A DNA stretch of 64,000 bases from Clostridium aquiflavi. GTDB lineage: Bacteria; Bacillota; Clostridia; Clostridiales; Clostridiaceae. The translations under genes and the position numbers were made by a program. The stretch is from the NCBI RefSeq assembly GCF_031344075.1, contig NZ_JAVJAN010000025.1:1-64000 (forward strand). Reading direction: 5' to 3'. The notes beneath the pieces were generated by a model, which was not told the DNA's origin, did no database searches, and saw only the letters and a list, made by a program, of their open reading frames with translations. Below, one piece after another: positions 18,056-27,788 of the stretch (within the stretch, counting starts at the first letter, position 1; the number at the start of each line of letters is the position of its first letter).

Positions 18056-18577
18056 ATGAATTATAAAACTCATATAAATGGAGGTATTCTAGCGAGTTTT
18101 TATATAACTTCACAAATGCACAATATTGAATTATTACCAGTAACTATATTTGTTGGCGGTTCTATATTAGGAAGTCTTTTACCGGATATTGATCATAAAA
18201 GTAGTTATATTGGAAACAAAGCAAAGCCGGTATCTAGAGTTATAAATAAATTAGCAGGTCATAGAAAGCTTTTTCATTCACCGTTATTATATTTAATATT
18301 ATATTTAATAGTGACATATCCAGTTAAAGATACACTTCAACTGATTTTTATTAATGGGTTATTCTTAGGAATAGTTTCTCATTTAATTTTAGATAGTTGT
18401 ACAATTGGGGGATTACCTTGGTTTTATCCCTTAAGTAAAAAGAAAATATCATTAGGTAAAATAAAAACTAATAGTCAATTGGAATTTACTTTTTGTGGAA
18501 TAATAATATTTATTAATATAGTAATATTATTAGATTTATTAAGAATAACATCAATATTTACATTTACACAACATTAA
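18056..18577 (+). CDS. YdjM/DUF457-type membrane-bound metal-dependent hydrolase
   Basis: A 173-residue membrane protein of the COG1988 (YdjM) superfamily. Family landmarks are the early THINGG motif, the metal-binding SLLPDIDHKSS, the HRKLFHSP motif (AGHRKLFHSPLLYLI) and HLILDSCTIGGLPWFYP near the end. About four hydrophobic segments are visible. The biochemical activity is not established for the family, though the conserved His/Asp residues suggest a metal site facing the membrane. Some members in E. coli are LexA-controlled; no SOS box is seen here. The ATG follows TTAGGAG. Confidence 0.88.
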   Translation: MNYKTHINGGILASFYITSQMHNIELLPVTIFVGGSILGSLLPDIDHKSSYIGNKAKPVSRVINKLAGHRKLFHSPLLYLILYLIVTYPVKDTLQLIFINGLFLGIVSHLILDSCTIGGLPWFYPLSKKKISLGKIKTNSQLEFTFCGIIIFINIVILLDLLRITSIFTFTQH

Positions 18578-18777
18578 GTTGAGGTAATATATTTATTCGT
18601 GAAATTTATATATGATGAATTGTCAAGTTAAGTGTAATATCTTGTGTAAAAATAATGAGAAATAAAATAGATTGATAAATAAACAATTAAATAAAGTGTT
18701 TATTGAGTTGATAGCAGATAGTAAAAGACTGTTAGAATTTGCAATAGACATTAAGAATTTTAGAGGAGAATGCTGTT

Positions 18778-18969
18778 ATGAATGGAACAAATAGATGTGA
18801 TATAAAAATAGGTTCTAAGGTATTAGTTGTCAAGAAAGAGGATCAACGTACAGGAAAGTTAACTGAAGGAATAGTTAAGAGAATTCTTACTAATTCTTCT
18901 AATCATCATAGAGGAATTAAAGTTATGCTTGAAGATAATGTAGTCGGAAGAGTTCAAAAGATTCTTTAA
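18778..18969 (+). CDS. ywbE: YwbE family protein
   Basis: A 63-residue protein closely matching YwbE (DUF2196): MNGTNRCDIKIGSKVLVV, the near-invariant DQRTGKLTEGIVKRILTNSS, then HHRGIKVMLEDNVVGRVQKI. It forms a small beta-barrel, KOW-like domain. The function is unknown; an RNA-related role is often supposed from the fold. The ATG follows AGAGGAG. The 199-base gap before it shows no terminator for the YdjM-like gene, so cotranscription is possible. Confidence 0.92.
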   Translation: MNGTNRCDIKIGSKVLVVKKEDQRTGKLTEGIVKRILTNSSNHHRGIKVMLEDNVVGRVQKIL

Positions 18970-19147
18970 ATTTAAGTAGGTTTAAGTGAGTAAGAATATT
19001 ATCACATGAGCTCGTGGTTTATAAAAATCTGTATTATCTATTGGATAGTGAATAAGATAAAATAATAATTTATAAATTTTATAAAGAAACATTATGAAAG
19101 ATATATACTAAAGTTTATAGATCATAATATCACATATAACTTTATGA

Positions 19148-19225
19148 TATAATTAAATTATACGACACAAAAATAGAGCTCTATTAAAATTTATATTATA
19201 AATTAGATTTTAATAGAGTTCTTTT
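19148..19225 (+). promoter_or_regulatory. Leader hairpin before topB
   Basis: AGAGCTCTATTAAAAT (19175-19190) pairs with ATTTTAATAGAGTTCT (19207-19222), followed by TTTTG, 17 bases before the topB ATG. It follows a TATAAT at 19148-19153. It may end ywbE transcription or attenuate topB. Confidence 0.55.
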
Positions 19226-19242
19226 GAGAGAGGAAGAAAATA

Positions 19243-21432
19243 ATGAGTAAAATTCTTGTATTAGCTGAAAAACCATCAGTAGGAAGAGATTTAGCTAAGG
19301 TATTAAAATGTAATCAAAATAAAGGTTCTTATATAGAAGGAAATAATTATGTAGTAACTTGGGCATTAGGTCATTTAGTTACATTACTAGATCCAGAAGG
19401 ATATGGAGATAAATATAAAAAATGGAGTATGGAAACTCTTCCAATGCTTCCTAAAAATATGAAGTTATGTGTTATAAAGAAAACTTCTAAGCAATTTTAT
19501 GAAGTGAAAAAACAAATGCTTAGAAATGATATAACTGAGATAGTAATTGCAACAGATTCAGGAAGAGAAGGAGAATTAGTTGCTAGATGGATTATAGACA
19601 AGGTTGGAGTTAAAAAGCCAATAAAAAGACTATGGATTTCATCTCAAACGGATAAAGCAATTTTAGATGGTTTTAGAAATTTAAAACCAGGTTCTGCTTA
19701 TGAAAATTTATATAGAGCAGCCCAAGGAAGAGCAGAAGCAGATTGGATTGTAGGACTTAATGTTACTAGAGCTTTAACTTGCAAATATAATGCTCAATTA
19801 TCAGCTGGAAGAGTTCAATCACCAACACTTGCTATGATAGTTCAAAGAGAAGAGGACATCAAAAATTTTAAGCCTAAGGATTATTATACTATAATAGCTA
19901 AAAATAATAATTTAGCTATGGAGTGGTCATCTAATGATAATAATAATAGAATATATGACAATGAGATAGCAAAGAAATTAATAGCAGGATTAAAGGGTAA
20001 AGAAGGCGAAGTTTCAGAAATAAGCGAAAGCAATAAAAAACAATATTCACCTGCTTTATATGATTTAACTGAACTTCAAAGAGATGCAAATAGAATATTT
20101 GGATATTCAGCTAAACAAACTTTATCTATAATGCAAAGACTTTATGAAAACTATAAAATATTAACTTATCCAAGAACAGATTCAAGATATATAACAAGAG
20201 ATATAGTTCCAACGCTTAAAGAAAGATTAAAAGCTATATCTGTTGGAAATTATTCATCATCTGCTAATCAAATATTAAAAGGAACTATACATGGTAGTAA
20301 AAGCTTTGTTGATGATTCAAAGGTAAGTGATCACCACGCTATAATACCAACAGAACAAAAGGTATCACTGGGAATGCTTAGCAAGGAAGAAAAAAATATT
20401 TATGATTTAGTTATAAAGAGATTTTTAAGTGTGTTATTACCACCTTTTGAATATATTCAGACTTCAATTAAAGTTAAGATTGGAAATGAAAGTTTTAAAG
20501 CTAAAGGTAAAGTCATAAAATCTAAAGGTTGGAAGATGGTTTATGATAAAAATGATGATCTTGAAGAAACAAGTGAAGAGGGTGTATTAAAAGAACAAGT
20601 ACTTCCTAATTTATCAAAAGGTGATAAGTTAAAGATAAATTCTATAGAAATAAAGAATCATCAAACTAAACCACCAGCAAGATTTAATGAAGGTACACTT
20701 TTATCAGCTATGGAAAATCCTCAAAAATATATTCAGCTAGATAAGGAGTCAGCAAAGACTTTAGGTCAAACTGGAGGATTGGGTACTGTTGCTACAAGAG
20801 CAGACATAATAGAAAAGTTATTTAATTCTTTCGTAATAGAAAAAAGAGGTAAAGATTTATATCCAACATCAAAAGGAAAGCAACTTATTGATTTAGTACC
20901 AAAAGATTTAAAATCACCTCTTCTTACAGCTAAGTGGGAAAAGACACTAGATGATATAAGTAAGGGGAAAGAAGATGTTCATAATTTTATTTCTAACATG
21001 AGAAACTATGCAACAGCTTTAGTTCAAGATGTTAAATTCAGTAATGATAAATACATTCACGATAATATGACTGGTAAAAAATGTCCTGTATGTGGAAAAT
21101 ACATGCTAGAAGTTAAGGGCAAAAATGGCGTAATGAATGTATGCCAAGATAGAGAATGCGGTCACAGAGAAGGTGTATCTAAAATAACAAATGCTAGATG
21201 TCCTGAATGTAAGAAGAAATTAGAACTTAGAGGACATGGTGAAGGTCAAATATATGTTTGTCCAAATACAAATTGTAATTTTAGAGAAAAAGCATCACAA
21301 TTCAAAAAGAGATTTGATAAAAAAGGCAAAGTAGATAAAAGAGAAGTTAATAATTATATGAAAAAAATGAAGAAGGAAGCAGAAGAATTTAATGATAATC
21401 CATTTGCTGCACTTTTAAAAGATTTTAAATAA
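19243..21432 (+). CDS. topB: DNA topoisomerase III
   Basis: A 729-residue type IA topoisomerase that decatenates and relaxes single-stranded DNA regions. The Toprim domain starts with LAEKPSVGRDLA and holds DSGREGE. The catalytic Tyr309 is in TYPRTDSRY. The protein ends with two four-Cys zinc ribbons (from about residue 613: CPVCGKYML and CPECKKKLEL). Length and domain order fit TopB rather than TopA. The ATG follows AGAGAGGAAG. It appears monocistronic. A dispersed repeat begins immediately after its stop and a terminator follows at 21529. Confidence 0.96.
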   Translation: MSKILVLAEKPSVGRDLAKVLKCNQNKGSYIEGNNYVVTWALGHLVTLLDPEGYGDKYKKWSMETLPMLPKNMKLCVIKKTSKQFYEVKKQMLRNDITEIVIATDSGREGELVARWIIDKVGVKKPIKRLWISSQTDKAILDGFRNLKPGSAYENLYRAAQGRAEADWIVGLNVTRALTCKYNAQLSAGRVQSPTLAMIVQREEDIKNFKPKDYYTIIAKNNNLAMEWSSNDNNNRIYDNEIAKKLIAGLKGKEGEVSEISESNKKQYSPALYDLTELQRDANRIFGYSAKQTLSIMQRLYENYKILTYPRTDSRYITRDIVPTLKERLKAISVGNYSSSANQILKGTIHGSKSFVDDSKVSDHHAIIPTEQKVSLGMLSKEEKNIYDLVIKRFLSVLLPPFEYIQTSIKVKIGNESFKAKGKVIKSKGWKMVYDKNDDLEETSEEGVLKEQVLPNLSKGDKLKINSIEIKNHQTKPPARFNEGTLLSAMENPQKYIQLDKESAKTLGQTGGLGTVATRADIIEKLFNSFVIEKRGKDLYPTSKGKQLIDLVPKDLKSPLLTAKWEKTLDDISKGKEDVHNFISNMRNYATALVQDVKFSNDKYIHDNMTGKKCPVCGKYMLEVKGKNGVMNVCQDRECGHREGVSKITNARCPECKKKLELRGHGEGQIYVCPNTNCNFREKASQFKKRFDKKGKVDKREVNNYMKKMKKEAEEFNDNPFAALLKDFK

Positions 21433-21433
21433 A

Positions 21434-21515
21434 TGCTCTGTTTTAGTAGAGTGTTGATATATACAATGCCACTTTACCTATTGTATATATCAATACATAT
21501 TTAAAATAGAACTTT
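21434..21515 (+). repeat. Dispersed palindromic repeat, subfamily A
   Basis: About 82 bases, starting GCTCTGTTTTAGTAG and ending TTTAAAATAGAAC, with a perfect inner stem TTGATATATACAAT / ATTGTATATATCAA around GCCACTTTACCT. The same element is at 45296-45375. It lies two bases after the topB stop. The rest of the 386-base gap holds the terminator at 21529 and a small AATTTAAGA tandem repeat (21594-21632). Confidence 0.8.
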
Positions 21516-21528
21516 AAGCATGAAAAAT

Positions 21529-21564
21529 AGTCTATTATATGTTGAATATAATAGGCTCTTTTTT
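21529..21564 (+). terminator. Rho-independent terminator of topB
   Basis: AGTCTATTATAT pairs with ATATAATAGGCT, then CTTTTTT. Confidence 0.85.
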
Positions 21565-21818
21565 GTTTAGAAAATTCTAAAAATAAAAGAATATTTAAAT
21601 TTAAGAATTTAAGAATTTAAGAACTTAAGAATTTGATTGCAAAATGTGAGATTACCAGATTAAATTTTTAATAATAAACATGCTGAAATAATATATTTAT
21701 AAAGTAAGACTTATAATAATTAAAAATACATTTGCAATATTTTAAGTATATAAGAATATTTTATATTATTAGGAATAATGTTTAACAATCTTCTTGAAAA
21801 ATTCTGGAGGAAAGTATA

Positions 21819-22316
21819 TTGGAAGATAAGAGCAATATAAAAATAAGATATTTGCATTCTAATACTAATAAAGAGTTGAAAAATAGATATACTGATGAAT
21901 ACAAAATTTATACTCCTAAAATTGCAAAAAAATATAAGAAGACTTTTAAAATTTTACTTAAACTTACTAAAAATAGAGATAAGACTTTATATATAATGTA
22001 TGACAAGGTTAAAAAATGGTATGAAGCAGAAAATATAAACATGAGCATGGAAAAGATATATGTTAAAACAAAGCTAGGTTCTTATTTAAGTGGAGGCTGC
22101 GGAATAGAGGCATCTCTTTTAACTAATTTAACGGCAAGTGCTGTTTTTGCTTATACTAGTCTGTATATAAAAAAACTTGGAACTATATCAATACTATGCT
22201 ATATGTTAATGATATCTTTCTATGGACTTATTGTACTAATCAAAGAAGATGATGAAGTAGAAATGTATAATTTATTTTTAGAAGTACTAAATGAATTAGG
22301 AACAAGCAGTGAATAA
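21819..22316 (+). CDS. Hypothetical membrane protein
   Basis: A 165-residue protein: a strongly basic N-terminal half (residues 1-75, with several Lys/Tyr-rich helices), a SGGCGIEASLLTN linker, then two hydrophobic helices (about 103-142) ending in an acidic tail. I do not recognise it. The start is TTG at 21819, nine bases after CTGGAGG, with no competing ATG. It precedes two tiny Cys/His- or Asn-rich genes but each has its own leader. A positive-inside topology would place the N-terminus in the cytoplasm. Confidence 0.7.
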   Translation: MEDKSNIKIRYLHSNTNKELKNRYTDEYKIYTPKIAKKYKKTFKILLKLTKNRDKTLYIMYDKVKKWYEAENINMSMEKIYVKTKLGSYLSGGCGIEASLLTNLTASAVFAYTSLYIKKLGTISILCYMLMISFYGLIVLIKEDDEVEMYNLFLEVLNELGTSSE

Positions 22317-22325
22317 AATTTTTTT

Positions 22326-22364
22326 TTCTACACAATATATTAGTGTAGAAGGGAAGTGTTTAAG
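22326..22364 (+). promoter_or_regulatory. Hairpin-plus-RBS leader, copy 1
   Basis: TTCTACAC, nine bases, GTGTAGAA, then GGGAAGTGTTTAAG and an ATG. The hairpin directly abuts the ribosome site. An almost identical arrangement precedes the gene at 22650. Confidence 0.6.
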
Positions 22365-22556
22365 ATGTATACACCTAAAAGATCTTGTAGTGAAGAAGAA
22401 AAAAATGTTAATCGTTATAATGGGGAAGGATATCACGACCTTGGAATGGTTACAGAAAATCAAATGTCAAATATAGCGTCTAATCCTTTAACTGAACATT
22501 ATCATGTTAAAGGATTTAATGATAGTACAGGAGAAAAGTATACACATACCAAGTAA
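22365..22556 (+). CDS. Small hypothetical protein
   Basis: A 63-residue hydrophilic protein rich in Asn, His, Glu and Thr, with a single Cys, no membrane segment and no recognisable domain. GYHDLGMVTENQMSNIASNPLTEHYHVKGFND is the central part. The ATG at 22365 is preferred over the in-frame GTG at 22356 because of spacing to AAGGGAAG. It shares a leader with the next gene, suggesting common translational or post-transcriptional control. Low-complexity composition suggests a small spore-associated or stress protein, which is a guess. Confidence 0.6.
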   Translation: MYTPKRSCSEEEKNVNRYNGEGYHDLGMVTENQMSNIASNPLTEHYHVKGFNDSTGEKYTHTK

Positions 22557-22612
22557 AATTAAGTAGTAAATGGTGTGAATTTCCAGAATAAAAAAGCATA
22601 AAAACTTAATTT

Positions 22613-22649
22613 TTACACAAGCTATATGTGTAGGAAGGAAGTGTTTGTT
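22613..22649 (+). promoter_or_regulatory. Hairpin-plus-RBS leader, copy 2
   Basis: TTACAC, a short loop, GTGTA, then GGAAGGAAGTGTTTGTT and an ATG. It aligns base for base over most of its length with the leader at 22326. Confidence 0.6.
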
Positions 22650-22889
22650 ATGAGTAATGAAAACGGAAGTTGTGGTCATCATGATAACAGTAACCTTAAG
22701 ACTTGTAATGGATGTTCATGCCATGAAAAGGAAACACCATTGACTAAAGAAACAGTGAATGATACATCAGGAAAAAGCGCCACTTGTAATAACTGGTCAT
22801 CAGTACCTAAAAATTATGATATTAAAGAACCATTTGAAAAACATGAAAAAACTGCTACAAATAATCAATGGTGTTCTTGTTCAAAGTAA
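22650..22889 (+). CDS. Small Cys/His-rich hypothetical protein
   Basis: A 79-residue hydrophilic protein with seven Cys and several His: SCGHH near residue 8, CNGCSCHEK near 24-32, a single Cys at mid-length, and CSCSK at the very end. This pattern suggests metal binding. I do not recognise a family. The ATG at 22650 is chosen over an in-frame ATG at 22626, which lies inside the leader hairpin and has no ribosome site. It follows another tiny gene with a paralogous leader. Confidence 0.6.
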   Translation: MSNENGSCGHHDNSNLKTCNGCSCHEKETPLTKETVNDTSGKSATCNNWSSVPKNYDIKEPFEKHEKTATNNQWCSCSK

Positions 22890-23057
22890 TAAGAAAACAT
22901 CTATATTACAAACATAAGTTTTAAACTTAATTCCTTTCAAAAATAATGAAGCTAAATCACACTAAATATCAAGAATATAGTTATATGTAAGTATAATAAT
23001 TATAAATATTTATTTATAATACTTGATGCAAAAAGTGATTTAGTAAATTATTTGGAG

Positions 23058-23098
23058 AGTTCCAGATATAATAAATTTATTATGTCTGGAACTTTTTT
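23058..23098 (+). terminator. Rho-independent terminator
   Basis: AGTTCCAGA pairs with TCTGGAACT around an AT-rich self-complementary loop, followed by six T. It isolates dinG from the small genes upstream. Confidence 0.88.
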
Positions 23099-23258
23099 AT
23101 TGTATAAGAAAAGTATAGAATTATTAAAGCTTATAAAGCTAATAATATTTAAGATTAGGAATAGATTTAGTGAAGAATTGTATTATGATATAATTTTATT
23201 AGATTTATTAAAAAACACATATTTAAATTATTTAAATACTAGGAGTTAATAGTATATT

Positions 23259-26183
23259 ATGGAACAATTAAAAAGCATTTTAGATAATGTTATATATCTA
23301 GATATTGAAACAACAGGATTAGACGAAAACAACTGTGAAATAATCGAAATTGGTGCAGTTAAAATAAAAAATTCAAGTGTAACTACATATGAGGTACTAA
23401 TAAGACCTAAGGGAAATGTTCCTGTAAGCATTTATAAACTTTGTCAGGGGTTAAAAGAGGAAGAGCTTATGAACTCAAAGTACTTAGAAGATATAAAGAA
23501 GGAGTTGTTAGTTTTTTTAGAAGATTTGCCACTTATCTGCCATAATGGAGGCTTTGAAAGAAAATTTCTCTCTTATCATATTCCTGAGATAAAAAATGAA
23601 ATATTTGATTCTATGGAACTTTCAGCAATACTTGAACCTTGGAGAAAAGAGTATAATTTAGATTCTTTAATAAAGAGTATCACTATTTTAGATAAAGATG
23701 AATTTCATAGAGGTCTTGAAGATTCAATTGATACTTTAAAAGTGGTAAACTCACTTTTATGTAGAGAGTGGATTAGAGAAGAAAGTAAAAAGAAAAATAA
23801 ATCACTATATAATATTATAGATAAAGACTATGAATTTTTAAAACATTGGGAATGGAAAGAATATTTATTGAAGCCAATATTATTTAATATAGAGGATTAT
23901 CCTTATGTAAGTTATGAAGAAAATAAAAGGCAAGATGTTAAGCTAAAAAGACTACCAATAGATTATGAAAAGTATGAAGATCTATTAGTTAATGAAGAAA
24001 TATGGAATAATGGCGGTGATTTTGGCTACCAATATAGGGAAGATCAAAAGAACTTTTCAAATAAGATAAGAGAAAATATAGAAAATGAAAAAAGAATATT
24101 TATAGAAGCACCAACTGGAAGTGGAAAAACATTTGCATATCTTCTTATAGCAGCAACTAAAGCTTATTTAAACAAAAAGAATAAGAAAATAGAAGATGCA
24201 AGTTATTTTATATCTACAAATACCAAAGAACTTCAAAATCAACTTATTGAAAAAGATATACCAATGATACTTAAAAAACTTGGATTAGACAAAAAATTGA
24301 ACTATGGAGCTATGAAAGGAAAAGCAAATTATATTTGCATAGATAGATTAAATAAATGTGATGCACTTAATGAAAGCAAAGAAAGTAGTTTAACTCAATT
24401 GTTTTTAAGAAGATTATGTGATGGTGGTAAACATGGAGATATAGAAAATATAAGCTATTGGGCATATATTCATTTTGAAATTGATAAATATTTAAAAGCA
24501 ATAAATTGTGATAATGAATCTTGTGATTTGGATAGATGCATTAAACCATGTTATTTAAAAAATAGGTATAATGAACTTCCTAGTGAAAATATAACTGTTA
24601 TTAATCATTCATTATTATCATGTTATCCATATTCTGAAAAGAAAAAGATAAACCACTTAATAATTGATGAGGCTCATAATTTAATGGATAAATGCTATGA
24701 TTTCTTTTGTGAAGAGTTTATTTCTAATGAATTAATAGAGTTATTAAATCAAATAGAAAAAGGACATCCAAGTATTTATACTCAACTTAGGACATTAAAT
24801 GCAGAATATGGGTATAGAGAAAATATAGATTTAAATAAATTGAGATTTTTAGTTGAAGAGATTAATAGTAATATAATTATACTGTTAAATGAGTTTAGAA
24901 GTATAGAATTAGCGAATGGTAAGTATAATTTTACTACTGAATTCTTTTTACCTAAAGATGAATTAAAAGATATAATGAAGGACTTAAGATTACCAATATC
25001 TAATATAAAAGAAAGTATATATGGAATATATAAGGTTTTAAATGATTATATAAGAAATATCACATTAGAAGATGAAACAAACGGAGATAAAGAGCTTAGA
25101 AGTTTGAATGATTATGTAGGCAAATTAAAAGATAACTTTAATATAATAGATAAATTTTTAGAAGAAAGTACATTTTACGCAAAAGAATTAGAAATAGATA
25201 TGGAATATAAAGGATTTACATTTAGAAATATACCTTTAAACGTTGGTGAATTAGTAAATGAACATATGCTTAAAGAAGTAAAAAGTACAACTTTCTTATC
25301 AGCAACTTTAAGAATAGAAAATTCTTTTAAAAAGATAAAGAAACATTTAGGTCAAGAAAATTCTGATGAGTTTATAATTCCATCCACATTTAATTTAAAA
25401 CAAAGAACAAAAATATTTGCTTTAAATGATATAGGTTCTTATGATAGTCCAAATTACACTAAGAATATGGCATATTTTATATTTAATACTGCTAAAAAGT
25501 TAAATGGACATATACTTGTTTTATTTAATAGTAACAATAGAAAACAAGAAGTTTTTGATGAATTGCAATTATTAACTAGTGGAACAAAGATAGAAGTTCA
25601 TGTAAATAGAAAAGCTATTTCATCTCTAAATGATAAAAATAGAAGTGTTATAGTATTAGGGGGAAAGGGATTCTTTGAAGGAATAGACATAGCTGGAGAG
25701 GGACTTACATGTGTGATGTTAGATAAATTACCTAATTATAGTATAGATTACCCAATATTAAAAGCTATAACAACATATCAAAGTAAGAGATACCAAGAAG
25801 TTAATTATCCTCAACTATGTATAAAAATGAAACAGATATATGGAAGATTGATTAGAAGTGATTTAGACTATGGATATTTTGTTATATTAGATCCAGGGAA
25901 GAATTCTAATACAATAAGAAATATAGAAAGAGATCTTAGCGGTCCGGAAATTGAAATTCTTAATTCAGATAGAGTATTAGATAAAATTGATTATGACTAT
26001 AAGTTTTGGAAAAAGTATAATTTAAATATTTTGTTAAGAGATATGAGAAAGAAAAATAAAAACATTGAAATTGAATTCAATAATGAAGCGAGAAAGCATA
26101 AAATTTTTTGGGAACTTTTAGGTACCAAAGATGAGCAAAGTTATTTTCGTAACATAGATTTTAATTTAAAGGCTAAATTGTAG
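23259..26183 (+). CDS. dinG: DnaQ-like exonuclease / DinG-family helicase fusion
   Basis: A 974-residue protein. The N-terminal DEDD exonuclease domain carries YLDIETTGLDENNCEIIEIGAV and CHNGGFERKFL. It is followed by an XPD/DinG-like superfamily 2 helicase with Walker A APTGSGKT (284-291), DEAH (470-473) and the late motifs GGKGFFEGIDIAGEGL and QIYGRLIRS. Between them lies a Cys-containing insertion (YICIDRLNKC, NCDNESCDLDRCIKPC) that may hold an Fe-S cluster. This is the Bacillus-type exonuclease-DinG layout used in DNA repair. The ATG has GGAG about 13 bases upstream. It is monocistronic. Confidence 0.93.
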   Translation: MEQLKSILDNVIYLDIETTGLDENNCEIIEIGAVKIKNSSVTTYEVLIRPKGNVPVSIYKLCQGLKEEELMNSKYLEDIKKELLVFLEDLPLICHNGGFERKFLSYHIPEIKNEIFDSMELSAILEPWRKEYNLDSLIKSITILDKDEFHRGLEDSIDTLKVVNSLLCREWIREESKKKNKSLYNIIDKDYEFLKHWEWKEYLLKPILFNIEDYPYVSYEENKRQDVKLKRLPIDYEKYEDLLVNEEIWNNGGDFGYQYREDQKNFSNKIRENIENEKRIFIEAPTGSGKTFAYLLIAATKAYLNKKNKKIEDASYFISTNTKELQNQLIEKDIPMILKKLGLDKKLNYGAMKGKANYICIDRLNKCDALNESKESSLTQLFLRRLCDGGKHGDIENISYWAYIHFEIDKYLKAINCDNESCDLDRCIKPCYLKNRYNELPSENITVINHSLLSCYPYSEKKKINHLIIDEAHNLMDKCYDFFCEEFISNELIELLNQIEKGHPSIYTQLRTLNAEYGYRENIDLNKLRFLVEEINSNIIILLNEFRSIELANGKYNFTTEFFLPKDELKDIMKDLRLPISNIKESIYGIYKVLNDYIRNITLEDETNGDKELRSLNDYVGKLKDNFNIIDKFLEESTFYAKELEIDMEYKGFTFRNIPLNVGELVNEHMLKEVKSTTFLSATLRIENSFKKIKKHLGQENSDEFIIPSTFNLKQRTKIFALNDIGSYDSPNYTKNMAYFIFNTAKKLNGHILVLFNSNNRKQEVFDELQLLTSGTKIEVHVNRKAISSLNDKNRSVIVLGGKGFFEGIDIAGEGLTCVMLDKLPNYSIDYPILKAITTYQSKRYQEVNYPQLCIKMKQIYGRLIRSDLDYGYFVILDPGKNSNTIRNIERDLSGPEIEILNSDRVLDKIDYDYKFWKKYNLNILLRDMRKKNKNIEIEFNNEARKHKIFWELLGTKDEQSYFRNIDFNLKAKL

Positions 26184-26300
26184 ACAATAAGGTATGATGA
26201 AAGTAAATATTGAAAGATGTATTTCACAATATTATAGATGATTTTTAGGCAATTCCAATACCAGTAAGTTTGTAGAAATATAAATTTACGTATCAAGGTG

Positions 26301-26343
26301 TCTTAACATTATGTACATATTGTAGTAACATTATGTATTAAGA
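26301..26343. promoter_or_regulatory. Direct/inverted repeat upstream of the second MATE gene
   Basis: AACATTATGTA occurs at 26305-26315 and again at 26327-26337, 22 bases apart, or two helical turns. The pair is framed by TCTTAA and TTAAGA. It lies 55-97 bases before the MATE start and is a plausible operator. Confidence 0.45.
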
Positions 26344-26397
26344 TGCTAAACATAGTTAGGGAATGTTTGAGTCTATATGATAATAGGAGTGAATAAC

Positions 26398-27768
26398 ATG
26401 AATAAAAATACAACAGATAAAATAACTACAGACTTAGGTAAAGATCCAATAGGAAAATTACTTTTTAGTTTGGCTCTTCCAGCTATTGTTGCTCAGCTTG
26501 TAAATATTTTGTATAACATAGTAGATAGAATATTTATAGGTAGAATTGCTAATGGAGACATAGCCATGGCAGGAGTCGGAGTTGCATTCCCAATAATTCT
26601 TATAATATCTGCATTTAGTGCATTAATAGGAATGGGTGGAGCGCCAATTGCAGCTATTAAAATGGGAGAAAAAGATAATGATGGTGCTGAAAAAATATTA
26701 AGTAATAGTTTTTCTACTTTAATAATATTAGGAATAGCTTTAACAATAGGATTTTTTATATTCAAAGAACCATTGCTTTGGGCATTTGGAGCTAGTGAAG
26801 CTACAATAGGATTTGCTAATGATTATTTAGGGATATATCTTGTAGGAACTATAGCAGTTCAAATAGCTCTTGGAATGAATTCATTTATTAATACTCAAGG
26901 ATTTGCTAAAGTAGGTATGACTACTGTAATGATAGGAGCTGTTATAAACATAGTTCTTGATCCTATTTTAATTTTTGGATTTGATATGGGAGTGAAAGGG
27001 GCAGCTTTAGCTACAATACTATCTCAAACAGTATCAGCAGCATGGGTGTTGTATTTCTTATTTGGTAAAAAGAGTATACTTAAGATAAGAAATAAATATT
27101 TAATTCCAAATGCAAAAATAGTATTATCAATAATGGCCCTTGGAGTATCTCCATTTATAATGCAAGCTACTGAAAGTTTAGTTTTAATATCTCAAAATAA
27201 CCAACTTTCACTTTATGGTGGGGATTTAGCAGTTGGAGCTATGACTATAATGAGTAGTATTATGCAAATAATACTATTACCACTTATGGGACTATCTCAA
27301 GGTGCTCAACCAATTATAAGTTATAACTATGGAGCAAAAAATGTTAATAGAGTTAAAAAAACATTTAAATTGCTTCTTATAAGTTGTTTATCTTATACCG
27401 TTATTATGTGGGTGCTTATAATGGTATCTCCACAAGGATTTGTAAAGTTATTTAACAGTGATCCTAAATTAATAGAAATGACATCATGGAGTATGAGAAT
27501 ATTTTTTGCTGGAATTATAATTTTTGGTGCACAAATAGCGTGCCAACAAACATTTCTTGCTTTAGGTCAAGCTAAAATATCACTTATATTAGCTCTGCTT
27601 AGAAAAGTTATTTTATTAATACCGCTTATTTTTATATTACCTATGTTTTTTGAAGATAAATTAAGAGGGGTACTAATGGCAGAACCAGTTGCAGATATAC
27701 TAGCAGCAATATCAACTATAATTTGTTTTATAATTTTTTCAAAGAAATTATTTAAAATTAAGGAATAG
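26398..27768 (+). CDS. MATE family efflux transporter, MepA-like
   Basis: A 456-residue polytopic antiporter. It resembles the MepA branch: GKDPIGKLLFSLALPAIVAQLVNILYNIVDRIFIG at the N-terminus, then PIAAIKMGEKD and NYGAKNVNRVKKTF in the second repeat. These proteins export cationic drugs and dyes. The ATG at 26398 follows AATAGGAG; an in-frame ATG at 26377 lies within that ribosome region and is rejected. It is monocistronic with its own terminator. Confidence 0.93.
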   Translation: MNKNTTDKITTDLGKDPIGKLLFSLALPAIVAQLVNILYNIVDRIFIGRIANGDIAMAGVGVAFPIILIISAFSALIGMGGAPIAAIKMGEKDNDGAEKILSNSFSTLIILGIALTIGFFIFKEPLLWAFGASEATIGFANDYLGIYLVGTIAVQIALGMNSFINTQGFAKVGMTTVMIGAVINIVLDPILIFGFDMGVKGAALATILSQTVSAAWVLYFLFGKKSILKIRNKYLIPNAKIVLSIMALGVSPFIMQATESLVLISQNNQLSLYGGDLAVGAMTIMSSIMQIILLPLMGLSQGAQPIISYNYGAKNVNRVKKTFKLLLISCLSYTVIMWVLIMVSPQGFVKLFNSDPKLIEMTSWSMRIFFAGIIIFGAQIACQQTFLALGQAKISLILALLRKVILLIPLIFILPMFFEDKLRGVLMAEPVADILAAISTIICFIIFSKKLFKIKE

Positions 27769-27788
27769 AGAATTTTAAAAAGCATAAG

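Noticed and set aside
21594..21632. AATTTAAGA short tandem repeats
   Set aside because: Low-complexity AT-rich slippage; no palindrome, promoter or conservation evidence.
23052..23249. 65-residue frame just before dinG
   Set aside because: Its first third is the terminator stem at 23058-23098 and no internal start has a ribosome site. A short hydrophobic product from an internal ATG cannot be excluded.
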